A stretch of DNA of 7,016 nt, from positions 1 to 7,016 of the forward strand of contig CALEPR010000027.1 of NCBI GenBank assembly GCA_937910665.1, read 5' to 3'. The translations under genes were made by a program, and so were the position numbers. Numbering within the stretch: position 1 is the first letter of the stretch; every line of letters begins with the position of its first letter. Below the pieces are notes generated by a model. The model was not told the DNA's origin. It saw nothing but the letters and a program-made list of their open reading frames with translations, and did not search any database. Below are positions 1-5,193 of this stretch, piece by piece. The DNA is from an uncultured Selenomonadales bacterium (GTDB taxonomy: Bacteria > Bacillota > Negativicutes > Selenomonadales > Selenomonadaceae).

Positions 1-667
1 ATGACAAAAGCTCTGTCTTTTCTTTTCTGGGGCTTATTAAAATTCCTTCTCCAAGAGAATAGTCCTGCCAGAAGCCGGCCATAAGGTTTCCTGACTGAAC
101 GGTTATTCCTTCCAGCATGCCTGTTGAAGGAACTGCATCTGAGTCTTCTTTTTTTATTGCAAAGTTAAGATAAAGCTCGTCTCCGATAACAGCAATCGGA
201 ATGTGGTAAACTTCCTTTACACCAGGAAAAGTAACCTGCATGTCCCAGGCACCTGAAGGAACATTTTCTGAAAAAAGAACATCACCGTCTTCTTGAACAA
301 CATTCTTTTCGTAGCCCTGAGGGTAAAGCTCATCAGTTAAAGGAATGTAGCGTATCTTTAAACTTTGAGCTTTACTTCTTGGCGTAGCATTATTTACATT
401 TCTTGGATTTTCTTCTGAAAGGCTAGAGTCTTCAGCTGCCCTATCGTTATACCACTGGTAATAAATTCGTAAGACAATATCTGGTGCGTTTTCTTCACTT
501 TCTGTGTCAAAAACCACATAACGGCTGTAATTTTCCCATATTCCGGAAAGCATGAAAGGTACTTTATCTTCTTCCTGAGAAAAAGACAAAGCCCAAAGAC
601 AAGACACACAGAAAAAGAGAGAAATATATTTTTTTAACGCACAAAATAAATTAAAAAAAAGCTTCAC
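1..667 (-). CDS. Partial exported protein of unknown function (3' end beyond window)
   Basis: An open frame of 222 codons runs from a GTG at 667 to the left edge without a stop. There is no in-frame ATG at its beginning. The N-terminus is a signal-peptide-like stretch: basic residues (KK at 12-13), a hydrophobic core (ISLFFCVSCLWAL, 15-27), then SFSQEED, so cleavage near residue 30 is plausible. The VSC at 21-23 is a weak lipobox alternative. The mature part is acidic and rich in aromatic residues, with IYYQWYNDRAAED, RYIPLTDELYPQGYE and VYHIPIAVIGDELYLNFAI, which suggests a beta-rich periplasmic or outer-membrane-associated protein. The style resembles Treponema secreted hypothetical proteins; this is from memory and was not searched. 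No Shine-Dalgarno site precedes the GTG. The start lies 20 bases after the stop of the frame ending at 688, so the two were probably co-transcribed. Codon use differs from that of the genes to the right. The function is unknown. Confidence 0.72.
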   Translation of the reverse strand, partial: MKLFFNLFCALKKYISLFFCVSCLWALSFSQEEDKVPFMLSGIWENYSRYVVFDTESEENAPDIVLRIYYQWYNDRAAEDSSLSEENPRNVNNATPRSKAQSLKIRYIPLTDELYPQGYEKNVVQEDGDVLFSENVPSGAWDMQVTFPGVKEVYHIPIAVIGDELYLNFAIKKEDSDAVPSTGMLEGITVQSGNLMAGFWQDYSLGEGILISPRKEKTELLS

Positions 668-687
668 TTTTAGAATATCGGTAAAAT

Positions 688-810
688 TTACAAGCTTTTT
701 ACAGTATCCTGCAGATTAAACTTTACTACAGTACGCTCTTCGTAAGCTTTTTCTACAAGCTCATCTATTTCCATACTCCTGTAAATTTCTTTTGCTTCTT
801 CATAAAAATT
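688..810 (-). CDS. C-terminal ~40 codons of an unidentified protein, joined in frame to methylase remnant
   Basis: The frame that reads the methylase remnant continues past the NNQN of the methylase into about 40 residues (FYEEAKEIYRSMEIDELVEK, then a tail ending FNLQDTVKSL) and stops at 688-690. This segment does not look like the continuation expected in helicase-methylase proteins, where NNQN is normally followed by a Lys-Tyr-Pro-x-Leu-Asp-like stretch. Its charged, helical character and its codon choice (GAGCTTGTA, GAAGAGCGT) match the secreted-protein gene on its left better than the methylase on its right. I read it as the C-terminus of a different protein whose upstream part was lost at a recombination or assembly junction near 801-812. 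I do not recognise the family. A genuine but divergent methylase end is the alternative. Confidence 0.5.
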   Translation of the reverse strand, partial: NFYEEAKEIYRSMEIDELVEKAYEERTVVKFNLQDTVKSL

Positions 811-1295
811 ATTTTGATTGTTATCGTTCGCAGATTTTTGACCGACTGAATACGGAGGATTTCCTATAATAATTTCAATTTTTGTATTTTTTTGATCCTG
901 AACTCGTTCGGCATTTTCTTCAAAAGAAAAATGTAAAAATTCAATTTCATCACGTTCAAACATTTCAAAAGTATCAGTCAAACAAATACCTTCAAAAGGG
1001 AAAAAATCTTGCAAATTCAGCGCGTCGTGGAAAGAATTTTCAATATTTATGGCAGAAATATAATAAGCCAACAAAATAATTTCAGTGGCGTGGAGTTCAT
1101 TTTGATATTTTCGCAATAAATCTTGTTTTTTAATCAAACCGCTTTGAATAAGTCTGGTTAAAAAAGTTCCGGTACCGCTGAAAGGGTCGAGAATATGAAT
1201 TTTTTTATCGGACAAAGTTTTATTGAAATTTTTTTTAACGGGAACAAAGAGCTTACTGACCAAAATATTATTGATGCGGTGAATTCGGCGGGAGA
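811..1295 (-). pseudogene. Remnant of helicase-methylase (COG4889/type ISP-like) restriction-modification protein, N6-adenine methylase part
   Basis: This is a fragment of an N6-adenine DNA methyltransferase. In order it shows the S-adenosylmethionine-binding motif DPFSGTGTF (near 1188-1162), the family stretch LIQSGLIKKQDLLRKY followed by ELHATEIILLAYYISAINIE, then GICLTDTFE, and the catalytic NPPY (861-850) followed by SVGQKSANDNNQN. From family knowledge, this series belongs to large proteins (often more than 1000 residues) that fuse a nuclease and helicase to the methylase. Only about 150 residues remain. The helicase half is absent, because a promoter and a plus-strand gene occupy that space. 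The target-recognition end is replaced at about 810. A neighbouring minus frame at 1295-1242 reads SPAEFTASIIFWSV, which resembles the TPxExVxFIIxSV that normally precedes the methylase, so a frameshift near 1245-1255 is likely. No in-frame start with a ribosome site is evident. The remnant is almost certainly non-functional. Confidence 0.8.
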
Positions 1296-1316
1296 TTTTA
1301 AAATTTTTGCGATTGA

Positions 1317-1346
1317 TTGAATTGTGGAAAGTTTTTGTTATATAAT
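1317..1346 (+). promoter_or_regulatory. Sigma-70-type promoter for the coiled-coil gene pair
   Basis: TTGAAT at 1317-1322 (4 of 6 to the -35 consensus) is separated by 18 bases from a perfect TATAAT at 1341-1346. Transcription would begin around 1352-1355, leaving a short leader with the ribosome site AAAGGA just before the ATG at 1379. It lies in what was once upstream coding sequence of the opposite-strand methylase. Confidence 0.6.
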
Positions 1347-1378
1347 TGGCAGCGAAAAAAATTGAAAGGATTGATTCC

Positions 1379-2413
1379 ATGAATGGCAGCGAAAACGGAT
1401 TTGCAGGCGCATTGTTTTTTTCGCTAGTGTCGCTTGGCGCAATTTTAAAAATTGATGACATAATCGGTTTAATAGTCGCGGTGATCAGCGCAGTGGCGGC
1501 GGCAACTTTTTTGCGTCGTGCGCTGACTAATGCGGCGGATGCGGCAGAGGAAGATCATCAGCGCATAGAAATTCAGTTTCAGCAACTGCGACAAAAAATT
1601 AACGAAGGTTACGGAACGACAGCGGAAGCTATGAGCGCAGTTACAGAAACTTCAAACTTACTGCAAGAAAATTTGCAAGGTATTCGCTCGCGACTTGCCA
1701 CTTTGGATAATTTATCCGCGCTTTCCGAAACAATCGCGGCAATCGGTGCGTCGATAAAAAGCATTGAGGACAGCTCTGCCTCGACTGAAATAAATGTTCG
1801 CAGACTTGGAGAAAAATTTTCCGACGTTGCAAATTCTGTCGAAAAAAATTCTGAAACGATGAACGAACTTTCAAAAAGTTTTTCGGCTGACTTTCAAAAA
1901 CTTCAGGAAATTGGAGAGGAAAATAAATCTTCGCTCCAAACTTCTGTGAAACTTCTCGGCGTTGTCGGTCAACTTCTAAAAGTTCCTGCCTTCGCAAAAG
2001 ATTTTGAAAAAATTTCTGATTCGATTGATGAACTTGGAAATAAATTGCAGGTCATCGAGGAATTGAAAAAATCTTTCGATGCGGCGCAGGAAGAAACTTC
2101 CGAACTGGTTCGTATTGCCGGAGAAATTTCAAGCCAAAATCTTTCCGTCGTCGAAGCGACTACCAATCTTGAAAATGCCACGCTTGATTCCGCAGATAAT
2201 TTTAAAGAAGTCGGCAAAAAAATTGTTTCCGGCACAGAAAATCTTACTGCGATGTTCGATGATGTTCGCAAAGAACTTTCCACGCTGACCAAAAAACTTG
2301 ACGCTTATAACGGATTGACCCGCGCGACGCTCGAACAATATTCAAATTTGACTGAGCAAGACGTTAGGATTTTGGAAAAAATTTCGGAGAGGATAAATGC
2401 AGGAAGAAAATAA
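1379..2413 (+). CDS. Membrane-anchored coiled-coil protein, unknown function
   Basis: The protein has 344 residues. I chose the ATG at 1379 because AAAGGA lies about 8 bases upstream; the upstream in-frame TTG at 1346 overlaps the -10 box. The N-terminus carries two hydrophobic segments (about residues 8-24 and 28-46) separated by KIDD, followed by RR, which fits a two-pass hairpin with the rest in the cytoplasm. Residues ~50-344 are almost wholly helical, rich in Glu, Lys, Ser, Asn and Ala with heptad-like Leu/Ile spacing, and contain many NL, SxxEL and ENxxxL repeats. This predicts a long coiled coil resembling a chemoreceptor stalk, but I see neither the conserved chemoreceptor hairpin tip nor a HAMP or enzyme domain. 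Two-pass anchors with long tails also occur in MotA/ExbB-related proteins such as ZorA, but the TM layout here is too short for that family. It overlaps the next gene by 17 bases, so the two are probably translated together. The function is unknown. Confidence 0.82.
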   Translation: MNGSENGFAGALFFSLVSLGAILKIDDIIGLIVAVISAVAAATFLRRALTNAADAAEEDHQRIEIQFQQLRQKINEGYGTTAEAMSAVTETSNLLQENLQGIRSRLATLDNLSALSETIAAIGASIKSIEDSSASTEINVRRLGEKFSDVANSVEKNSETMNELSKSFSADFQKLQEIGEENKSSLQTSVKLLGVVGQLLKVPAFAKDFEKISDSIDELGNKLQVIEELKKSFDAAQEETSELVRIAGEISSQNLSVVEATTNLENATLDSADNFKEVGKKIVSGTENLTAMFDDVRKELSTLTKKLDAYNGLTRATLEQYSNLTEQDVRILEKISERINAGRK

Positions 2414-2687
2414 AAAAATTTTTCGAATGAAAAATTGTCAGCGAATTGTATTGGAAGAAATTCTTGAGGAGCTGGAGAAAAATTTTTTGTCACGTGAACG
2501 CATTAAGACAAGATTTTTAAATGGTCGCACTTCAACAAATTCAGTCGGAATTGATGTCATAACATTGTTGGATATAATTGACTCGGTTCGGGAAAATGTA
2601 AAAACTTCTTTGCAGTTTGAAGATTATCGACGCTCCGCAAGATATTTGGTTATGCTTCAAATGCTCTGTGAAAAATTTTTGTCTTGA
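2397..2687 (+). CDS. Small helical protein of unknown function, coupled to the coiled-coil gene
   Basis: The protein has 96 residues. The ATG at 2397 lies inside the end of the preceding gene and follows GGAGAGGATAA, a strong ribosome site, which suggests translational coupling and a stoichiometric partner. The sequence is charged and predicted mainly helical: EEILEELEKNFLSRERIKTR near residues 20-39, a Gly/Thr/Asn-containing turn (GRTSTNSVGID, about 43-53), then LLDIIDSVRENV and a C-terminal helix RSARYLVMLQMLCEKFL. There is no signal peptide, no membrane segment and no recognisable catalytic motif. It could be a cytoplasmic regulator or adaptor of the membrane coiled-coil protein; that is inferred from the gene overlap only. 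An alternative start at the ATG at 2427 is possible but lacks as good a ribosome site. Confidence 0.72.
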   Translation: MQEENKKIFRMKNCQRIVLEEILEELEKNFLSRERIKTRFLNGRTSTNSVGIDVITLLDIIDSVRENVKTSLQFEDYRRSARYLVMLQMLCEKFLS

Positions 2688-2781
2688 TTTTTTGTAGCTT
2701 AACCCATTGTGAGGGTACATTAAAGATTTAAAAATTTTTATATTTTTAATTTCGATTTAATAATTACAGACTAAATTATGT

Positions 2782-2822
2782 CCAAGATGAAGGTTTTGCC
2801 TAATCTTGGTTATTATTTTTTT
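2782..2822 (+). terminator. Stem-loop with T-rich tail (terminator or leader attenuator)
   Basis: CCAAGAT (2782-2788) pairs perfectly with ATCTTGG (2803-2809). An inner AGG/CCT pairing closes a TTTTG loop, and TTATTATTTTTTT follows. It could end the two-gene operon stopping at 2687, 95 bases upstream. However, it sits only 24 bases before the next ATG, leaving no room for a separate promoter, so it may instead be in the leader of the repeat-protein gene. The rest of 2688-2845 is very AT-rich and I could not assign a convincing promoter in it. Confidence 0.55.
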
Positions 2823-2845
2823 AGGTTTTAGGAGTGTGTTAGATT

Positions 2846-3280
2846 ATGAATTGGAAAAAAATTTTAAGCGGACTTTTGATCGGGACATTTGTTTTCGGCG
2901 TAACTGTCGGAAATGTTTCTGCGGCAAGTTCAAAAGACAAAAAAAATTCTGATGAACCTCAGTTAAAATTAACGCAAATTCAAGACAGCGACGGAAAAAA
3001 TCCTCCCGAGCCGCCGAAAGATAAAGATGGAAAAATTCTCCCGCCGCCCGATAAAAAAGATTCTTCCGACAAAAACAAAAAAAATTCAGGTGATACTAAA
3101 TTAAAATCAACGCAAGCTAAAGACAGCGACGGAAAAAATCCTCCCGAGCCGCCGAAAGATAAAGATGGAAATGCTCTCCCGCCGCCCGATAAAAAAGATT
3201 CTTCTGACAAAGAAAAAAAATCTGACGACAAGACACGGCCACAACAATTTGAAAAAGATAAAGTTCAGCAGAAAAAATAA
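2846..3280 (+). CDS. Small secreted Asp/Lys/Pro-rich repeat protein
   Basis: The protein has 144 residues. The ATG at 2846 follows TAGGAG with an 11-base spacer. A clear Sec signal peptide (MNWKKI, then LSGLLIGTFVFGVTVG) ends in VSA, with predicted cleavage after residue 26. The mature ~118 residues are highly hydrophilic, low in complexity and probably disordered. They contain two copies of a 46-residue unit whose core is DSDGKNPPEPPKDKDG, then LPPPDKKDSSDK, and a start of a third unit (EKKSDDK). Each unit carries two DxDG loops, reminiscent of calcium-binding DxDxDG segments, but they lack the flanking helices and other ligands of a true EF-hand or dockerin. There is no cell-wall anchor or lipobox and no cysteine. 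The gene is monocistronic or the last of its transcript, because a strong terminator follows. A periplasmic or surface-associated, metal-binding or linker-like role is possible. The function is unknown. Confidence 0.78.
   Translation: MNWKKILSGLLIGTFVFGVTVGNVSAASSKDKKNSDEPQLKLTQIQDSDGKNPPEPPKDKDGKILPPPDKKDSSDKNKKNSGDTKLKSTQAKDSDGKNPPEPPKDKDGNALPPPDKKDSSDKEKKSDDKTRPQQFEKDKVQQKK
2936..3211 (+). repeat. Two tandem 138-bp coding repeats
   Basis: Unit one spans 2936-3073 and unit two 3074-3211, giving an exact 138-base (46-codon) period in frame. The last 90 bases of each (2984-3073 and 3122-3211) differ at only four positions, whereas the first ~27 bases of the unit are more diverged. A shorter third start is seen at 3212. 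The near identity indicates a recent duplication or ongoing gene conversion, so copy number is likely to vary among strains. Confidence 0.92.
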
Positions 3281-3304
3281 TTTTTGTGAATCTTCGATTT
3301 ATCC

Positions 3305-3335
3305 AACCGATTTTAAAAGTCGGTTTCTTTTTTTT
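3305..3335 (+). terminator. Rho-independent terminator after the repeat-protein gene
   Basis: AACCGA (3305-3310) pairs with TCGGTT (3320-3325) around an AT loop, TTTTAAAAG, that can pair partly with itself. A run of T broken by one C follows through 3335. It lies 25 bases after the stop at 3280 and separates this gene from the tsaE operon. Confidence 0.85.
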
Positions 3336-3338
3336 GTG

Positions 3339-3367
3339 TAGAAACTTGGCAAAGAATGTGATATAGT
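3339..3367 (+). promoter_or_regulatory. Possible promoter of the tsaE operon
   Basis: TAGAAA (3339-3344) lies 17 bases before TATAGT (3362-3367). A TTGGCA at 3346-3351 is a better -35 box but is too close to this -10 box. The position right after a terminator and about 48 bases before the tsaE start makes a promoter here expected; the exact boxes are uncertain. Confidence 0.4.
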
Positions 3368-3414
3368 ATTGGAAATTTTTTTGTAGAATAACATTTTGAA
3401 AAGGAAAGGCGATA

Positions 3415-3897
3415 ATGTTTACTCACATAACTCAGTCCCCTTACGGGACGGTAAAATTAGCAGAAAAGGTAGCGCAAAGAGTGCGCGAAGGAACTGTAAT
3501 TTGTTTGCAGGGAGTTTTGGGCGCAGGAAAAACTTTGTTTGTTCAGAGCATGGCGCGGACTTTGGGAGTGCAGGGCGAAGTTACCAGTCCGACATTCAAC
3601 TTGATGAACATTTACGAAGGTTTTTGTCCTATAGTTCATTTCGATCTGTATCGACTGAATTCGGTCGATGAACTGGAGGACATTGGCTTCTACGAATATA
3701 CAGATTTTCCGGAAGGAATTGTTTTTATAGAGTGGGCAGAAAAATTTCCTGAAGAATTGCCCGACGACTATGTTAAAATTGAAATCGAGAGGATAAAAGA
3801 ATCGCGCAATATGCGGCGAATAAATTTTTCCTGCGTCGGCGAAGAACATCGGGAATTTATTGATGAACTGGAAGATTTTGTGAACAACGACGACTAA
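3415..3897 (+). CDS. tsaE: tRNA t6A37 synthesis ATPase TsaE
   Basis: The protein has 160 residues, normal for the family. TsaE is the cytoplasmic P-loop ATPase that binds the TsaB-TsaD heterodimer and drives cycles of threonylcarbamoyl transfer to A37 of ANN-decoding tRNAs. Visible motifs in order are the Walker A motif GVLGAGKT (residues 33-40), the switch-like VTSPTFNL (57-64), the family signature HFDLYRL (75-81) including the acidic residue, and the Walker B-like IVFIEWAEK (102-110). The C-terminal ~50 residues are more variable and acidic, ending in NNDD. The ATG at 3415 is preceded by GGAAAGG at a good distance, and no upstream start in this frame fits better. It is the first gene of the tsaE-tsaB-rimI cluster. 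It is separated from tsaB by an unusual palindromic element rather than by the tight spacing seen between tsaB and rimI. Confidence 0.95.
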   Translation: MFTHITQSPYGTVKLAEKVAQRVREGTVICLQGVLGAGKTLFVQSMARTLGVQGEVTSPTFNLMNIYEGFCPIVHFDLYRLNSVDELEDIGFYEYTDFPEGIVFIEWAEKFPEELPDDYVKIEIERIKESRNMRRINFSCVGEEHREFIDELEDFVNNDD

Positions 3898-3990
3898 GAA
3901 ACTGTATTCACAGCTTCAGGGAATAGGGATAAGGTTTAAGGGAAAAGAAAACTCTTATCCCTTAAACTTGGAACTTGTGAATACAAGTTC
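3898..3990. repeat. Nested palindromic element between tsaE and tsaB
   Basis: The gap between the genes is filled by a symmetrical structure. TGTATTCACA (3903-3912) is perfectly inverted as TGTGAATACA (3976-3985). Each end is also its own hairpin: GAACTTG/CAAGTTC at 3971-3977 and 3984-3990, and the similar GAAACTG/CAGCTTC at 3898-3904 and 3911-3917 with one mismatch, both around a 6-base loop. Inside, GGGATAAG (3926-3933) pairs with CTTATCCC (3954-3961), or alternatively GTTTAAGGG (3934-3942) pairs with CCCTTAAAC (3959-3967). These two internal pairings overlap at 3959-3961, so they exclude each other. It begins directly after the tsaE stop codon. It could be a miniature inserted repeat (REP- or MITE-like) or an RNA switch or processing site; it has no terminator T-run. 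Confidence 0.85.
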
Positions 3991-4022
3991 TAAAATTTTT
4001 TTTGGGGAGGATAGATTTTGGA

Positions 4023-4712
4023 TTGAAAATTTTGGGGATAGAAACTTCGACGCGAGCGGCGAGCGTCGCAGTCATTTCGGACGGAAAAATTTTGTCGGAA
4101 GTAATTCAAGAAAGTCGTTCGCCGCACTCCGAAACTTTGCAGATTCAGATTGAGGAAGTTTTAAAAAATTCTGTCGCGGAAGAAAAAATTGACGCAGTTG
4201 CCGTGAGCATAGGACCGGGATCTTTCACAGGTTTGAGGATTGGATTGGCGGCGGCGAAAATTTTAGCTTACGCTTGGAAAATAAAAATTATCGGCGTACC
4301 GACTTTGCAAGCGATTGCTTTCAATTTCCCGACAGATTCTGTAACTGTTCTGCCTTTAATCGACGCACAGAAAAATCGCGCTTATGTTCAGCAGTTTAAA
4401 AATTTTTTGCCGCAAACTGAAATTGAAGTTCAGGCGATTGATGAAATTGTAACTTCCGCAGGAAAAATTGACGGCGAAATTTTTTTGTGCGGAGATGTTT
4501 TGCATAAAATAAAAGTTGAACTTCCCGCGAATGTGAAAATTGCTCCCTCGAATTTAAAAATGCCCCGCGCCGCAAATGTCGCTCTGTGCGGAAAATTTTT
4601 ACTCGACGCAGGACAGGTTGATAACTTGATGAATTTGGAGCCGCTCTATGTTCGCAGATCGGAGGCGGAAGTTTTATGGGAGAAACGCCAACAATTACTT
4701 TCAGAAAAATGA
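4023..4712 (+). CDS. tsaB: tRNA t6A37 synthesis scaffold protein TsaB
   Basis: The protein has 229 residues with start TTG at 4023, which gives the usual N-terminus MKILGIETSTRAASVAV. GGGGAGG lies 12 bases upstream, a slightly long spacer. A longer frame back to a TTG at 4002 would run through the ribosome site and is rejected. TsaB is the ASKHA-fold partner of TsaD in the threonylcarbamoyl-transferase complex, forming the dimer that TsaE binds; it has no catalytic activity of its own. Visible motifs are the phosphate-1-like IETSTRAAS (6-14), HSETL (35-39), the highly conserved SIGPGSFTGLRIGL (62-75), LIDAQKNRAYV (112-122) and the C-terminal EPLYVRRSEAE typical of the family. It overlaps rimI by 37 bases. 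tsaD, its obligate partner, is not in this window and must lie elsewhere in the genome. Confidence 0.93.
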   Translation: MKILGIETSTRAASVAVISDGKILSEVIQESRSPHSETLQIQIEEVLKNSVAEEKIDAVAVSIGPGSFTGLRIGLAAAKILAYAWKIKIIGVPTLQAIAFNFPTDSVTVLPLIDAQKNRAYVQQFKNFLPQTEIEVQAIDEIVTSAGKIDGEIFLCGDVLHKIKVELPANVKIAPSNLKMPRAANVALCGKFLLDAGQVDNLMNLEPLYVRRSEAEVLWEKRQQLLSEK

Positions 4713-5149
4713 CTCCCGAAGATGCCGAACAAGTTGCCGAGATCGACTTCAAAAGTTTTCCTGTTCCTTGGAAGATGACGGATTACTGGAAATATTCGCA
4801 GGAAAAAAATATTGAGGCGGTAGTCGGCGAGGTTGAAAAAAAAATTGTAGCTTATGCGGCGGCGTTTGTTTCTTTCGAGGAAGCGGAAGTTTTTAAAATT
4901 GCCGTCGCGCCGGAATTTCGTGAAAAAGGTTTCGGGACAAAAATTTTTTCCGAACTGATTGAAGTTTGCAAACGGCGCGGAGCGAAGGCGATAACTTTGG
5001 AAGTTCGACCGAGCAATCTTGCCGCCGTCAAACTGTATGAAAGTTTCGGACTGAAAAGCGTCGGGCGCAGAAAAAATTACTACACAAATCCTGAGGAAGA
5101 TGCTTTGATAATGTGGAATACAAATTTAAATTTATCCAATATCACTTGA
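4676..5149 (+). CDS. rimI: RimI-type N-terminal protein acetyltransferase (GNAT)
   Basis: The protein has 157 residues. The ATG at 4676 is preceded by GGAGGCGGAAG within the end of tsaB, giving a 37-base overlap and likely translational coupling. RimI transfers acetyl from acetyl-CoA to the N-terminal alanine of ribosomal protein S18 in E. coli; in many bacteria it sits beside tsaB. GNAT motifs are visible. IAVAPEFREKGFGTKIF (75-91) has the RxxGxG-type acetyl-CoA loop REKGFG (82-87). LEVRPSNLAAVKLYESFGL (108-126) is the typical RimI beta5/alpha4 segment with E109, N114 and Y121. The GRRKNYY (130-136) and DALIM (142-146) stretches are also typical of RimI. The conserved PW of the N-terminal part (VPW, 30-32) is present. 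The end is about 10 residues longer than in E. coli. The substrate in this organism is inferred. Confidence 0.92.
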   Translation: MGETPTITFRKMTPEDAEQVAEIDFKSFPVPWKMTDYWKYSQEKNIEAVVGEVEKKIVAYAAAFVSFEEAEVFKIAVAPEFREKGFGTKIFSELIEVCKRRGAKAITLEVRPSNLAAVKLYESFGLKSVGRRKNYYTNPEEDALIMWNTNLNLSNIT

Positions 5150-5193
5150 ATGAAAAAAAATTTTTTGAAGGAGCAAAGGGGGAATAGAAAAAT

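Noticed and set aside
394..609. Minus-strand ORF of 71 codons starting MCLVFGLCLFL
   Set aside because: It is an out-of-frame reading of the longer secreted-protein frame (1-667), which has a signal peptide and continues to the window edge.
882..1079. Plus-strand ORF opposite the methylase remnant
   Set aside because: It is antisense to recognisable methylase motifs, has no ribosome site and has no protein-like features.
1296..1461. N-terminal extension of the methylase ORF up to an ATG at 1461
   Set aside because: These codons are antisense to the coiled-coil gene and its promoter and show no resemblance to the methylase family. The frame is open by chance.
1379..2413. Chemoreceptor or ZorA-like identity for the coiled-coil protein
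   Set aside because: The conserved chemoreceptor hairpin tip, a HAMP domain and the MotA-type transmembrane core are not visible. The coiled-coil resemblance alone is not enough.
2984..3211. True EF-hand or dockerin calcium sites in the repeat protein
   Set aside because: The DxDG loops lack the remaining ligands and flanking helices, so only a loose resemblance can be claimed.
2936..3211. CRISPR-like direct repeats
   Set aside because: There are only two long adjacent copies in frame inside a coding gene, with no spacers.
2980..3231. Minus-strand ORF with Ser/Gly/Phe repeats opposite the repeat protein
   Set aside because: Its repeats are only the complement of the 138-bp coding repeats. 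The plus strand has the signal peptide, ribosome site and terminator.
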